A stretch of DNA of 28,684 nucleotides from contig DASZDK010000013.1 in NCBI GenBank assembly GCA_035942035.1, positions 1 through 28,684 of the forward strand, read 5' to 3'. Below are positions 1 through 5,993 of this stretch, in pieces (positions within the stretch are counted from its first letter, which is position 1; each line of letters starts with the position of its first letter). Made by a program: the position numbers and the translations under genes. A model generated the notes under the pieces. The model was not told the origin of the DNA. It ran no database searches and worked only from the letters and a program-made list of their open reading frames with translations. The stretch comes from JAHWJR01 sp035942035. Lineage in GTDB: Bacteria; Actinomycetota; Acidimicrobiia; Acidimicrobiales; CADCSY01.

Positions 1-83
1 GGCTCGACAAGCGCGTTGGCAGTGGGGACACTGTTGACTGGAGGGGACAGAGGGGCACGAGGTCCCACGAGGAGGTCGCAGCC

Positions 84-995
84 ATGCCGAGGGCCATCTG
101 GAGCGGGTCGATCAGCTTCGGGCTGGTCAACATCCCGGTCAAGCTCTACAACGCGGTGGCGCGCAAGTCGGTGTCGTTCCACCAGATCGACGCCCGCACC
201 GGGGCCCGGGTGAAGATGCGCCGGGTCTCGGCCGCCGACGGCACCGAGGTGCCCTACGAGCAGATCGTCAAGGGCTACGAGCTGTCGCCCGAGCACTACG
301 TGCTGGTCGACCCGGCCGAGCTGGAGGGCCTCGACCCCGAGGCCAGCCGCACCGTCGACATCGAGGAGTTCATCGACCTCTCCGACATCGACCCCGTCTT
401 CTTCGACACGCCCTACTACGTGGCGCCGGTCAAGGCCGCCGAGAAGCCCTACGCCCTGCTGGTGCGAGCCATGGAGGAGCAGGACAAGGTGGCCATCGCC
501 CGCTTCGTGCTGCGCACCAAGCAGTACCTCGCCGCCCTGCGGCCCAAGGACGGCAAGCTGCTGCTGTCGACCATGGTCTACGCCGACGAGCTGGTGCCCC
601 CGGAGGAGATCCCCGAGCTGGCCTCGCTCGACGGGGTCCCGGTTTCCGACAAGGAGCTGGCCATGGCCAAGCAGCTGGTGGCCTCGCTGTCGAGCGAGTT
701 CCACCCGGAGCGCTTCCGCGACGAGTACCGCGAGCGGGTGCTCGAGCTCCTCGAGCGCAAGGCCGAGGGCGAGCCGCTGGTGGTCGCCGCCGCGCCCGCC
801 GACGACGGGGCGGTGGTCGACCTCATGGCCGCCCTGGAGGCGAGCGTGGCCGAGGCCCGGGAGGCCCGGCGCCGGCACCCCACCGCCCAGGACGCCGGCG
901 CCGCCGCCGGTGAAGACGAGGCGCCGGCCGAGGGCACCGCCTCGTCCGAGGGCTCCGCCGGCACGCCGGCGGCCGGCGACCGCAAGAGCGCCTGA
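84..995 (+). CDS. ku: Ku, DNA end-binding protein of bacterial NHEJ
   Basis: Homodimeric Ku binds double-strand break ends and recruits LigD-type enzymes for non-homologous end joining. The N-terminus (MPRAIWSGSISFGLVNIPVK) is the hallmark start of bacterial Ku, and the beta-barrel core continues to about residue 250 with typical segments such as RTKQYLAALRP near residues 160-170. The 303-residue length fits the family. The last 45 or so residues are an Ala/Gly/Glu-rich low-complexity tail ending in a short basic DRKSA, as in many actinobacterial Ku proteins. The ATG has a perfect AGGAGG at 70-75, eight bases upstream. A LigD-type polymerase gene follows after 25 bases on the same strand, so the two are very likely co-transcribed. 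Identification is from motif and overall sequence recognition. Confidence 0.96.
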   Translation: MPRAIWSGSISFGLVNIPVKLYNAVARKSVSFHQIDARTGARVKMRRVSAADGTEVPYEQIVKGYELSPEHYVLVDPAELEGLDPEASRTVDIEEFIDLSDIDPVFFDTPYYVAPVKAAEKPYALLVRAMEEQDKVAIARFVLRTKQYLAALRPKDGKLLLSTMVYADELVPPEEIPELASLDGVPVSDKELAMAKQLVASLSSEFHPERFRDEYRERVLELLERKAEGEPLVVAAAPADDGAVVDLMAALEASVAEAREARRRHPTAQDAGAAAGEDEAPAEGTASSEGSAGTPAAGDRKSA

Positions 996-1020
996 CCAGC
1001 CCCCGGACGGAGCCGGCGGG

Positions 1021-1926
1021 GTGGGGCGGGACCGGGTCATCGAGGTCGACGGTCGCTCCCTCAAGCTGTCCAACCTCGACAAGGTGCTCTATCCCGCCAC
1101 CGGCTTCACCAAGGCCGAGGTGCTCGACTACTACGCCCGGGTGGCGCCCACCCTGCTGCCCCACCTGGGCGACCGGGCGCTGACGCTCCGGCGCTTCCCC
1201 GACGGGGTGGAGGGAGGCTCGTTCTACGAGAAGAACTGCCCCCGGTACCGTCCCGACTGGGTCGGCGTGCACCGGGTGACCGGCGACGACGGGGCCATCG
1301 ACTTCTGCCGCATCGACTCGCTGGCCGCGCTCACCTGGGTCGCCAACCTGGCCGCTCTGGAGCTGCACACGTCCATGGCCCGGGCGAGCGACCCCGACTC
1401 GCCGACCATGGTGGTGTTCGACCTCGACCCCGGGCCGCCGGCGGCCGTGCTCGACTGCGCCCGGGTGGCGCTGTGGATCCGCCGGCTGCTCGACGAGCTC
1501 GGGCTCGTGTGCCTGGTCAAGACCTCGGGGTCCAAGGGGCTCCAGGCCTACGTGCCGCTCAACTCGCCCGCCACCTATGACGAGACCGCCGGGTTCGCGA
1601 AGCGCCTGGCCCAGCTGCTCGAGCGGGAAGAACCCGGCCAGGTGGTGAGCGTCCAGCGCAAGGACCTGCGCCGGGGCAAGGTCCTGGTCGACTGGAGCCA
1701 GAACTCCCGGCACAAGACCACGGTGTGCGCCTACTCGCTGCGGGCCCGGGAACGACCCACGGTGTCCACGCCGGTGTCGTGGGAGGAGGTGGGCAAGGCG
1801 CTCGACGCCGACGACCCCAGCCTGCTCACCTTCGAGGCCGGCCAGGTGCTCGAACGCCTCGAGCGCCGGGGCGACCTGTTCTCCCCCACCACCGAGCTCG
1901 TCCAGGAGCTGCCGGCGCTGCGGTAG
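1021..1926 (+). CDS. ligD: Stand-alone LigD-type NHEJ polymerase/primase domain
   Basis: This is the archaeo-eukaryotic primase-like polymerase of bacterial NHEJ, which fills or extends DNA ends and prefers ribonucleotides. Numbered from GTG 1021 it is 301 residues. SLKLSNLDKVLYP at 13-25 and FYEKNCP at 68-74 are typical of the family. The metal-binding pair is D134/D136 in VFDLDPGP, and SGSKGLQAYVP follows. The protein ends after the polymerase domain: there is no ATP-dependent ligase domain and no 3'-phosphoesterase domain here. An upstream ATG at 910 in this frame lies inside ku and would add an Arg/Pro-rich stretch unlike the family, so GTG 1021, with GGAG at 1009-1012, is the preferred start. 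The ligase partner is presumably encoded elsewhere. The symbol ligD refers to the polymerase domain only. Confidence 0.93.
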   Translation: MGRDRVIEVDGRSLKLSNLDKVLYPATGFTKAEVLDYYARVAPTLLPHLGDRALTLRRFPDGVEGGSFYEKNCPRYRPDWVGVHRVTGDDGAIDFCRIDSLAALTWVANLAALELHTSMARASDPDSPTMVVFDLDPGPPAAVLDCARVALWIRRLLDELGLVCLVKTSGSKGLQAYVPLNSPATYDETAGFAKRLAQLLEREEPGQVVSVQRKDLRRGKVLVDWSQNSRHKTTVCAYSLRARERPTVSTPVSWEEVGKALDADDPSLLTFEAGQVLERLERRGDLFSPTTELVQELPALR

Positions 1927-1969
1927 CGGGCCGGCCCACCTCGCTCGTCCACGTCCGGAAGGTGCACCC

Positions 1970-2401
1970 ATGCCCACCGAGTCCCCCGAGCCCGGCACTG
2001 CTCGCCGGCGCCCCCGTCTCCACCCGGGCGACCTGCCCGACGCGGTCCTGGCCTTTCTGGCCGAGCGCCACCTGGCCACGCTGACCACGCTGCGCCGGGA
2101 CGGCACCCCCCACGTGGTGCCGGTCGGCTTCGCCTACGACGACCGCACCCGGCTGGTGCGCATCATCACCAACGCCGCCAGCCAGAAGGCTCGCAACGCC
2201 GAGCGAGGGACGCCGGCGGTGGTGTGCCAGGTCGACGGCGGCCGGTGGCTGGCCCTGGAGGGGCGGGCCACACTGAGCGCCGACCCGGACCGGGTGGCGG
2301 CGGCCGTGGCCGCCTACGCCGGGCGCTACCGGGTGCCAGGTGAGAACCCGAACCGGGTGGCTCTCGAGATCGCCGTCGAGCGGGTCCTGGGCCGAGCCTG
2401 A
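1970..2401 (+). CDS. PPOX-class flavin/F420-dependent split-barrel protein
   Basis: A 143-residue single-domain protein of the pyridoxamine 5'-phosphate oxidase-like split-barrel superfamily. Visible hallmarks are the N-terminal helix and strand HLATLTTLRRDGTPHVVPVGF (two adjacent blocks at about 41-61), which forms the first barrel strands. ITNAASQKARNAERGTPAVV then supplies the Lys/Arg phosphate-binding region seen in actinobacterial F420- or FMN-binding members, and RWLALEGRATLSADPD is the later barrel strand. Which cofactor and substrate it uses cannot be read from the sequence. The 'TIGR03618-like F420-dependent' subgroup is the closest recalled match. GGAAGG at 1957-1962 precedes the ATG by seven bases. 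It lies 43 bases after the LigD polymerase gene and may share its transcript, although a role in DNA repair is not implied. Confidence 0.82.
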   Translation: MPTESPEPGTARRRPRLHPGDLPDAVLAFLAERHLATLTTLRRDGTPHVVPVGFAYDDRTRLVRIITNAASQKARNAERGTPAVVCQVDGGRWLALEGRATLSADPDRVAAAVAAYAGRYRVPGENPNRVALEIAVERVLGRA

Positions 2402-2428
2402 TCCTCGCCAGGCGGGCTTCCGGACGAG

Positions 2429-2734
2429 TCAAACCCGCCGCACGGCGATGCGGGCGTGGTCGGAGTGGCCCCGCGTCAGCACCGGGTGGGACTGGGTGGT
2501 GATGAGGTCGCCGACCTCCACCTGGTCGGTCAGCGACACGCCCAGGTGGGCGGCGACCGAGTAGCTCCGGCGCTCGTCGATCAACGAGGCCGGCACCTCG
2601 ATCTCGAAGGGCAGGACCTGGCCGGCTCGAAGGAGCACGCCGTCGAGCCGGCGCTCGGCGACGACCTGGGAGGGGGCGTCAGCGCGGGAGACGTCCTCGA
2701 CGTGCACGACGACGCTGGCGGCAGCGTCGGGCAC
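2429..2734 (-). CDS. Small YbaY/YscW-domain protein
   Basis: A 101-residue protein matching the YbaY-type beta-sandwich (Pfam PF09619). VVVHVEDVSRADAP at about 8-21 is the family signature, followed by QVLPFEIEVPASLIDERRSYSVAAHL and ending with HPVLTRGHSDHARIAVRRV. Family members are usually envelope lipoproteins or extracytoplasmic domains. This one has no signal peptide, no lipobox and no cysteine, so its location is uncertain. The start is GTG 2734; no ATG lies upstream in frame, and the ribosome-binding site is weak (GAGG close to the start). The frame stays open upstream to a TGA at 2801-2803, and beyond that stop the same frame holds another 59-codon open stretch, so a longer interrupted gene is possible. 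It is convergent with the PPOX-class gene, leaving only 27 bases. Confidence 0.7.
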   Translation of the reverse strand: MPDAAASVVVHVEDVSRADAPSQVVAERRLDGVLLRAGQVLPFEIEVPASLIDERRSYSVAAHLGVSLTDQVEVGDLITTQSHPVLTRGHSDHARIAVRRV

Positions 2735-3208
2735 GCCCTCGGCCGGGAGCGGATCGCCCCGTGGATCGCCCGCGTGCCCTCCTCCATCCCCCGGTCCTCT
2801 TCATCGGTGGCCGAGCGCCACCAGCAGGCCGGCCATGGCCCGGTGGCGGGTCGCCGGTGCGGTGCTCCACGGAGCGCCACTCGCCGGCCCGGTTGACCCG
2901 ATGAGCACGTGGTCGCCCGCCGCATCGGGGTCTTTGGTAACGAGCGTGGGCCGAAGGACCAGCCCCACCTCGGTGGTCACCGCCAGCTACGACTTGTGGT
3001 GCGCCCGCTGGTCGAGCTCCGGAGGGTCGACCGTGCGCCTGATGATGGAAACCGCCACCGAGGCCGAGGTCGACGAGCTCGTGGGCCGAGGCCGCTAACG
3101 GCGCCGGAACGACGACGCCGCCCGGTCAGCCGTGCGCAACATCATCCCGAAGCCTGGTTCGAGCCACTTCAAAGCGCTGCTGGAACGGCGCCGGCCTACA
3201 GTCGCGCC
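2735..3208. other. Region without a recognised gene, possible decayed coding sequence
   Basis: This 474-base stretch holds no protein I recognise. On the minus strand, in the same frame as the YbaY-domain gene, GTG 2980 to TGA 2801 gives a 59-residue peptide (begins VTTEVGLVLRPTLVTKDPDA) with less G/C-biased third positions than the neighbouring genes. On the plus strand, ATG 2901 to TAA 3098 gives 65 residues with a plausibly coding tail (ETATEAEVDELVGRGR). The two overlap antisense, so at most one is real, and neither has a clear ribosome-binding site. A GGAGGAGGG-like purine run on the minus strand around 2777-2787 has no suitable start codon after it in the YbaY frame. The simplest reading is a remnant of an older gene. 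Confidence 0.4.
3197..3202 (+). promoter_or_regulatory. Putative -10 element of a leaderless GYD-domain gene
   Basis: TACAGT fits the actinobacterial TAnnnT -10 pattern and lies six bases before the ATG at 3209, so transcription would begin at or next to the start codon. No Shine-Dalgarno sequence precedes the ATG, and no clear -35 was found. Confidence 0.45.
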
Positions 3209-3532
3209 ATGGCTACCTACATCATGCTGATGAAGTTCACCACGCCCGGGCTGGAGGCGATCAAGGACGCCCAGGCTGGGCGGGCTGCCGGCAAACGGGC
3301 GGCGAAAGCCATGGGTATCCGCTGGAAGCAGCAGTACCTGGTCATGGGCGAGTACGACATCGTGACCGTCGTCGAGGCACCTGATGACGAGACCATGGCA
3401 ACGTTCGCCCTGTTGGGAGGAATGTCGGGCAGCTTCACCATCACCACCATGCGCGCCTTCACCGAGTCCGAGGCCGACGACCTCATCAACGCGTTGAAGG
3501 AGGCCACCCCCCGGGGAGCGAGCGGTCGCTAG
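3209..3532 (+). CDS. GYD-domain protein
   Basis: A 107-residue protein of the GYD family (Pfam PF08734), small ferredoxin-like alpha/beta proteins. The start MATYIMLMKFTTPGLEAIKD is typical, and the family-naming motif appears as GEYD at 47-50 (YLVMGEYDIVTVVEAPDD), followed by a helix and the strand SFTITTMRAFTESEADDLI. Members are thought to oligomerise like stress-response ABM/EthD-type barrels, but no enzymatic role is established. The open frame extends upstream to 2909 without family similarity. ATG 3209 is chosen because family homology begins there and a -10-like TACAGT sits six bases before it. Its stop codon shares CTAG (3529-3532) with the stop of the convergent CBS-domain gene. Confidence 0.85.
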   Translation: MATYIMLMKFTTPGLEAIKDAQAGRAAGKRAAKAMGIRWKQQYLVMGEYDIVTVVEAPDDETMATFALLGGMSGSFTITTMRAFTESEADDLINALKEATPRGASGR

Positions 3533-3948
3533 GTGTTGGGAGAAGCAGCGCTGACCTGACCAAGGGCGGAGTCGGGATCGCGCTCCACGGCAAGGTCGCC
3601 CATAGACAGAATCCCCACGGGCTTGTCGCCCTCCACCACGGGGACACGCCGGATCGCCTTTTGGCGCATCAGGTCTCCGGCGGTGGTGAGGTCGTCACCA
3701 GGCGCCACCGTCACGACGTCACGACTGCAGATGTCACCGAGCTTGGTGGCAGCTGGGTCCCGCTCCTCGGCGAGTGCCCGTACGACCATGTCCCGATCGG
3801 TGACGACTCCGCACAGACGATCGTCGTCCAGGACGATCACGTCGCCGATGTCTCGTTCCTTCATCTTCTGGGCCGCTTCGGTCACCGATGTCTGGGCATC
3901 CAGGGCCACTGGATCGGCAGTCATCACGTCTCGGACGGTGGGGGGCAT
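3529..3948 (-). CDS. Twin CBS-domain protein
   Basis: A 139-residue protein made of two CBS motifs, a Bateman module that binds adenosine-type ligands such as AMP, ATP or NAD(H). The first CBS runs from about residue 4 to 60 (VRDVMTADPVALDAQTSVTEA ... IVLDDDRLCGVVTDRDMV), the second from about 73 to 128 (DICSRDVVTVAPGDDL ... RRVPVVEGDKPVGILSMGDL). Both end in the G-[VI]-[VL]-[ST]-x-[RG]-D strand-turn typical of the motif. There is no membrane segment or additional catalytic domain, so a regulatory or stress-associated role is likely. ATG 3948 is preceded by AGGAGG on the minus strand (about 3953-3960), which decides this start over an in-frame ATG at 3978. The gene is convergent with and overlaps the GYD gene by four bases, and divergent from the subtilase gene across about 295 bases. 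Confidence 0.93.
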   Translation of the reverse strand: MPPTVRDVMTADPVALDAQTSVTEAAQKMKERDIGDVIVLDDDRLCGVVTDRDMVVRALAEERDPAATKLGDICSRDVVTVAPGDDLTTAGDLMRQKAIRRVPVVEGDKPVGILSMGDLAVERDPDSALGQVSAASPNT

Positions 3949-4243
3949 GGGTACCTCCTGTTGTCTGCTGGGATTCATGGCGGCCTACCCATCCTTGGGT
4001 GCCGACACGCTCGTTCTGCTGCGGCTTCGTCGTGGGTCTGCCAATTTCCTGTTCTTCTCACCGCACACGGGATGTTAGCGGCCCTCCAGCGCTATAGCGC
4101 TGACGCATATAGCACCCAGCGACATGGTTACCAGAGCGGAGAAGAACGCAGGCTTCACCCCAGCCCCGGTGCCGGTCACTGCCCTGCCAGATCGGGAATA
4201 GCATCGAAACGAAGCGACACGCATCCTCGGTTGAAGGGACCCC
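3949..4243. other. Divergent intergenic region between CBS and subtilase genes
   Basis: No gene is seen here. It carries the AGGAGG ribosome-binding site of the CBS gene at its left edge, a 16-bp perfect palindrome at 4087-4102, and GAAGGG at 4233-4238 before the subtilase ATG. A TAGCAT at 4199-4204 could be a -10 for the subtilase gene, but no matching -35 is visible. Base composition is lower in G+C than the flanking genes, as expected for a promoter region. Confidence 0.6.
4087..4102. promoter_or_regulatory. Perfect 16-bp palindrome, candidate operator
   Basis: CAGCGCTATAGCGCTG is a perfect inverted repeat with no spacer, placed roughly midway between two divergently transcribed start codons (3948 and 4244). 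A dimeric repressor site is the natural guess; no T-run accompanies it, so it is a poor terminator. No regulator gene sits beside it, and the cognate protein is unknown. Confidence 0.45.
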
Positions 4244-5737
4244 ATGGCTCAAGCCACGACCATCGAGCAGTACGTCCTGCTTCCTCCCCAAGGCGTGCGT
4301 GCCACGGGTCGGGTGGCCACAGCGGGGGTGCAGAAGTTCATGCGGTCGGTTGAGCCCGGAGCCCACGAGCTGTCCACGATGGCTGACCACCCGGTTCGAT
4401 TCCGGGTCGTCGACTCGCTCGGCGCCGACGGGGCCAAGCTGATCGAAGCCACGGCGCGGGACGCCCTCGCCCTGCGCGCCCTCCAACCCACCATGCGCTT
4501 GGTACCCGTCGTCTACTACCGGCCGGCCATCGCCCCCCGGAGACTGGTCACCGCACCGGTCCTGGCAGAAGCGCCCAGCCCACCAGTGACCGAGACGATC
4601 ACCCTTCGGGTCGTATCTGCCACGGACGGGACTGCCGTGGCTGGCGCCATCGTGGTGGCACTGACAAGCGTGGCCGCCGGAACCGGAGCCCAGGCGGTCA
4701 CTGACAGTCACGGACAGGCGGAGCTGCCGCTTGGAGGCTCGGCTGTCCTCGAACGGCTCTACGTCTATCCAATGAGCGCCTTCTGGAGCTTGCGCAAGGA
4801 CGGCTTGCGGCTCTCCGACGGCGCGCAAGTGGCCGTCCGGCCCTTGGAGCTCGGCTACACCGACTGTCTGCGTTATCACTACCCCGACGCCTCCGACGAC
4901 GCCGGCAACGGCGTCACCGTGGGCGTGGTCGACACCGGTGTGGCCGGGCACCGGGACCTCGTGATTGACGGCGGGGCCAACACCGCTCCAGGGGAGGACC
5001 CCGACGACTTCGGCGACAACGGACAGGGCCACGGCACCCACGTCGCCGGCATCATCGCAGCTCGCGGTGTTCGTCCCACCGGCATCCGCGGCGTCGCCCC
5101 GGGGGTTCGGCTGCGGTCCTACCGGGTCTTCGCCGAGGGCAGTGCGCAGGCCTCCAACTTCGCAGTCTTGAAGGCCGTCGACCAGGCGGTGGCCGACGGA
5201 TGCGATCTGGTCAACATGAGTCTGGGCGGAGCCGCCTTCGACCCGGCGCTCAAGGCGGCGGTCGAGGACGCCCGGGCCGGCGGCAGCGTCTGCATCTGCG
5301 CAGCGGGCAATGATGAGCGCGCTCCGGTGGCATACCCGGCCGCCGACGAGATGGCCGTCGCCGTTTCGGCACTCGGCCGCATCGGCACTTTTCCAGAGGA
5401 CGCCGCCGAGGTGGACACGGTGGCCGCTCCCTACGGGAGCGACGAGGCAGACTTCATCGGCGCCTTCTCGAACGTCGGGCCGCAGATGGACCTCACCGGC
5501 CCCGGGGTTGCCATCATCTCGACCATCCCGGGCAGCTATGCCGAGATCAGCGGCACCTCGATGGCCTGCCCCGCCGTCACCGGCGTCGCCGCCCGTCTGC
5601 TGGCATCCTCCGACACGCTCGGCGCCGAGCGTGTCGCCGCCCGTTCTGAGGCCATCGTGGCCATGCTCTATGCCTCTGCACGCGACCGAGGGTTCCCCCA
5701 CCCCTTCGAGGGCCACGGGTTGCCTCAGCCCTACTGA
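4244..5737 (+). CDS. Subtilisin-like serine protease (S8) without signal peptide
   Basis: A 497-residue subtilase. The catalytic triad is visible as D230 (GVVDTG), H266 (GHGTHVAG) and S439 (SGTSMACP), with oxyanion N356 (AAGND), so it should be active. Residues 1-95 contain an alpha/beta segment (FRVVDSLGADGAKLIEAT ... LRLVPVVYYRP pattern, about 53-93) that resembles a subtilase propeptide-like domain. Residues 115-170 look like a carboxypeptidase-regulatory-like beta-sandwich (ITLRVVSATDGTAVAGAIVV ... TDSHGQAELPL). The peptidase domain runs from about 205 to 480. The N-terminus (MAQATTIEQYVLL) is not a signal peptide, and no Tat or Sec motif or membrane segment is present, so it may act inside the cell or leave by a non-classical route. 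GAAGGG lies five bases before the ATG. A small I9-like gene follows within ten bases. Confidence 0.93.
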   Translation: MAQATTIEQYVLLPPQGVRATGRVATAGVQKFMRSVEPGAHELSTMADHPVRFRVVDSLGADGAKLIEATARDALALRALQPTMRLVPVVYYRPAIAPRRLVTAPVLAEAPSPPVTETITLRVVSATDGTAVAGAIVVALTSVAAGTGAQAVTDSHGQAELPLGGSAVLERLYVYPMSAFWSLRKDGLRLSDGAQVAVRPLELGYTDCLRYHYPDASDDAGNGVTVGVVDTGVAGHRDLVIDGGANTAPGEDPDDFGDNGQGHGTHVAGIIAARGVRPTGIRGVAPGVRLRSYRVFAEGSAQASNFAVLKAVDQAVADGCDLVNMSLGGAAFDPALKAAVEDARAGGSVCICAAGNDERAPVAYPAADEMAVAVSALGRIGTFPEDAAEVDTVAAPYGSDEADFIGAFSNVGPQMDLTGPGVAIISTIPGSYAEISGTSMACPAVTGVAARLLASSDTLGAERVAARSEAIVAMLYASARDRGFPHPFEGHGLPQPY

Positions 5738-5744
5738 GGCGGCA

Positions 5745-5993
5745 TTGGCACCGCGCCGCTACGTCCTGCGCTACCGGCCGGCAGGCACCAAGCCCGCGGC
5801 CGACGTCGAGCGGATCCGCCGCCTGGGCGGGGTGACGGTGATTGACGAGTCGGCGAAGATGCTGCTCATCGAATGCCAGGACGAACCACCGGCGGCCTTG
5901 GCCGAGATCCTTCCCGACTGGGTGATCGCTCCTGAACAGACGATGTCGCTACCGAGACCTCCCCGAAAAGGTGTCGAGGGGGGTGGAGGCTAG
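5745..5993 (+). CDS. Small protein resembling a free-standing subtilase I9 inhibitor/propeptide
   Basis: An 82-residue reading frame directly after the protease gene. Its predicted order is strand (RRYVLRYRP), helix (AADVERIRRLGG), strand (VTVIDES), strand (KMLLIEC), helix (PAALAEILPD), strand (WVIAPEQTM). This is the beta-alpha-beta-beta-alpha-beta order and spacing of the I9 inhibitor fold of subtilisin propeptides. A Gly/Arg/Pro tail follows. The likely start is TTG 5745, with GAGG at 5736-5739. An ATG at 5670 in frame would add 25 unrelated residues overlapping the protease gene, so it is less likely. Placement immediately downstream of an S8 gene suggests a cognate inhibitor or folding chaperone; that role is inference. 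The stop TAG shares CTAG (5990-5993) with the convergent beta-helix gene. Confidence 0.7.
   Translation: MAPRRYVLRYRPAGTKPAADVERIRRLGGVTVIDESAKMLLIECQDEPPAALAEILPDWVIAPEQTMSLPRPPRKGVEGGGG

Noticed and set aside
1..83. A promoter for ku with TTGACT at 33-38
   Set aside because: No TAnnnT element is found at 16-18 bases downstream, so the hexamer is probably chance.
910..1020. An earlier ATG for the LigD-type polymerase, overlapping ku
   Set aside because: The added 37 residues are Arg/Pro-rich antisense-like sequence within ku, and family similarity begins just after GTG 1021, which has a GGAG upstream.
4058..5716. A 552-codon minus-strand open frame opposite the subtilase gene
   Set aside because: Low-complexity Gly/Asp/His-rich translation with no motif; the plus-strand frame has an intact catalytic triad and a ribosome-binding site.
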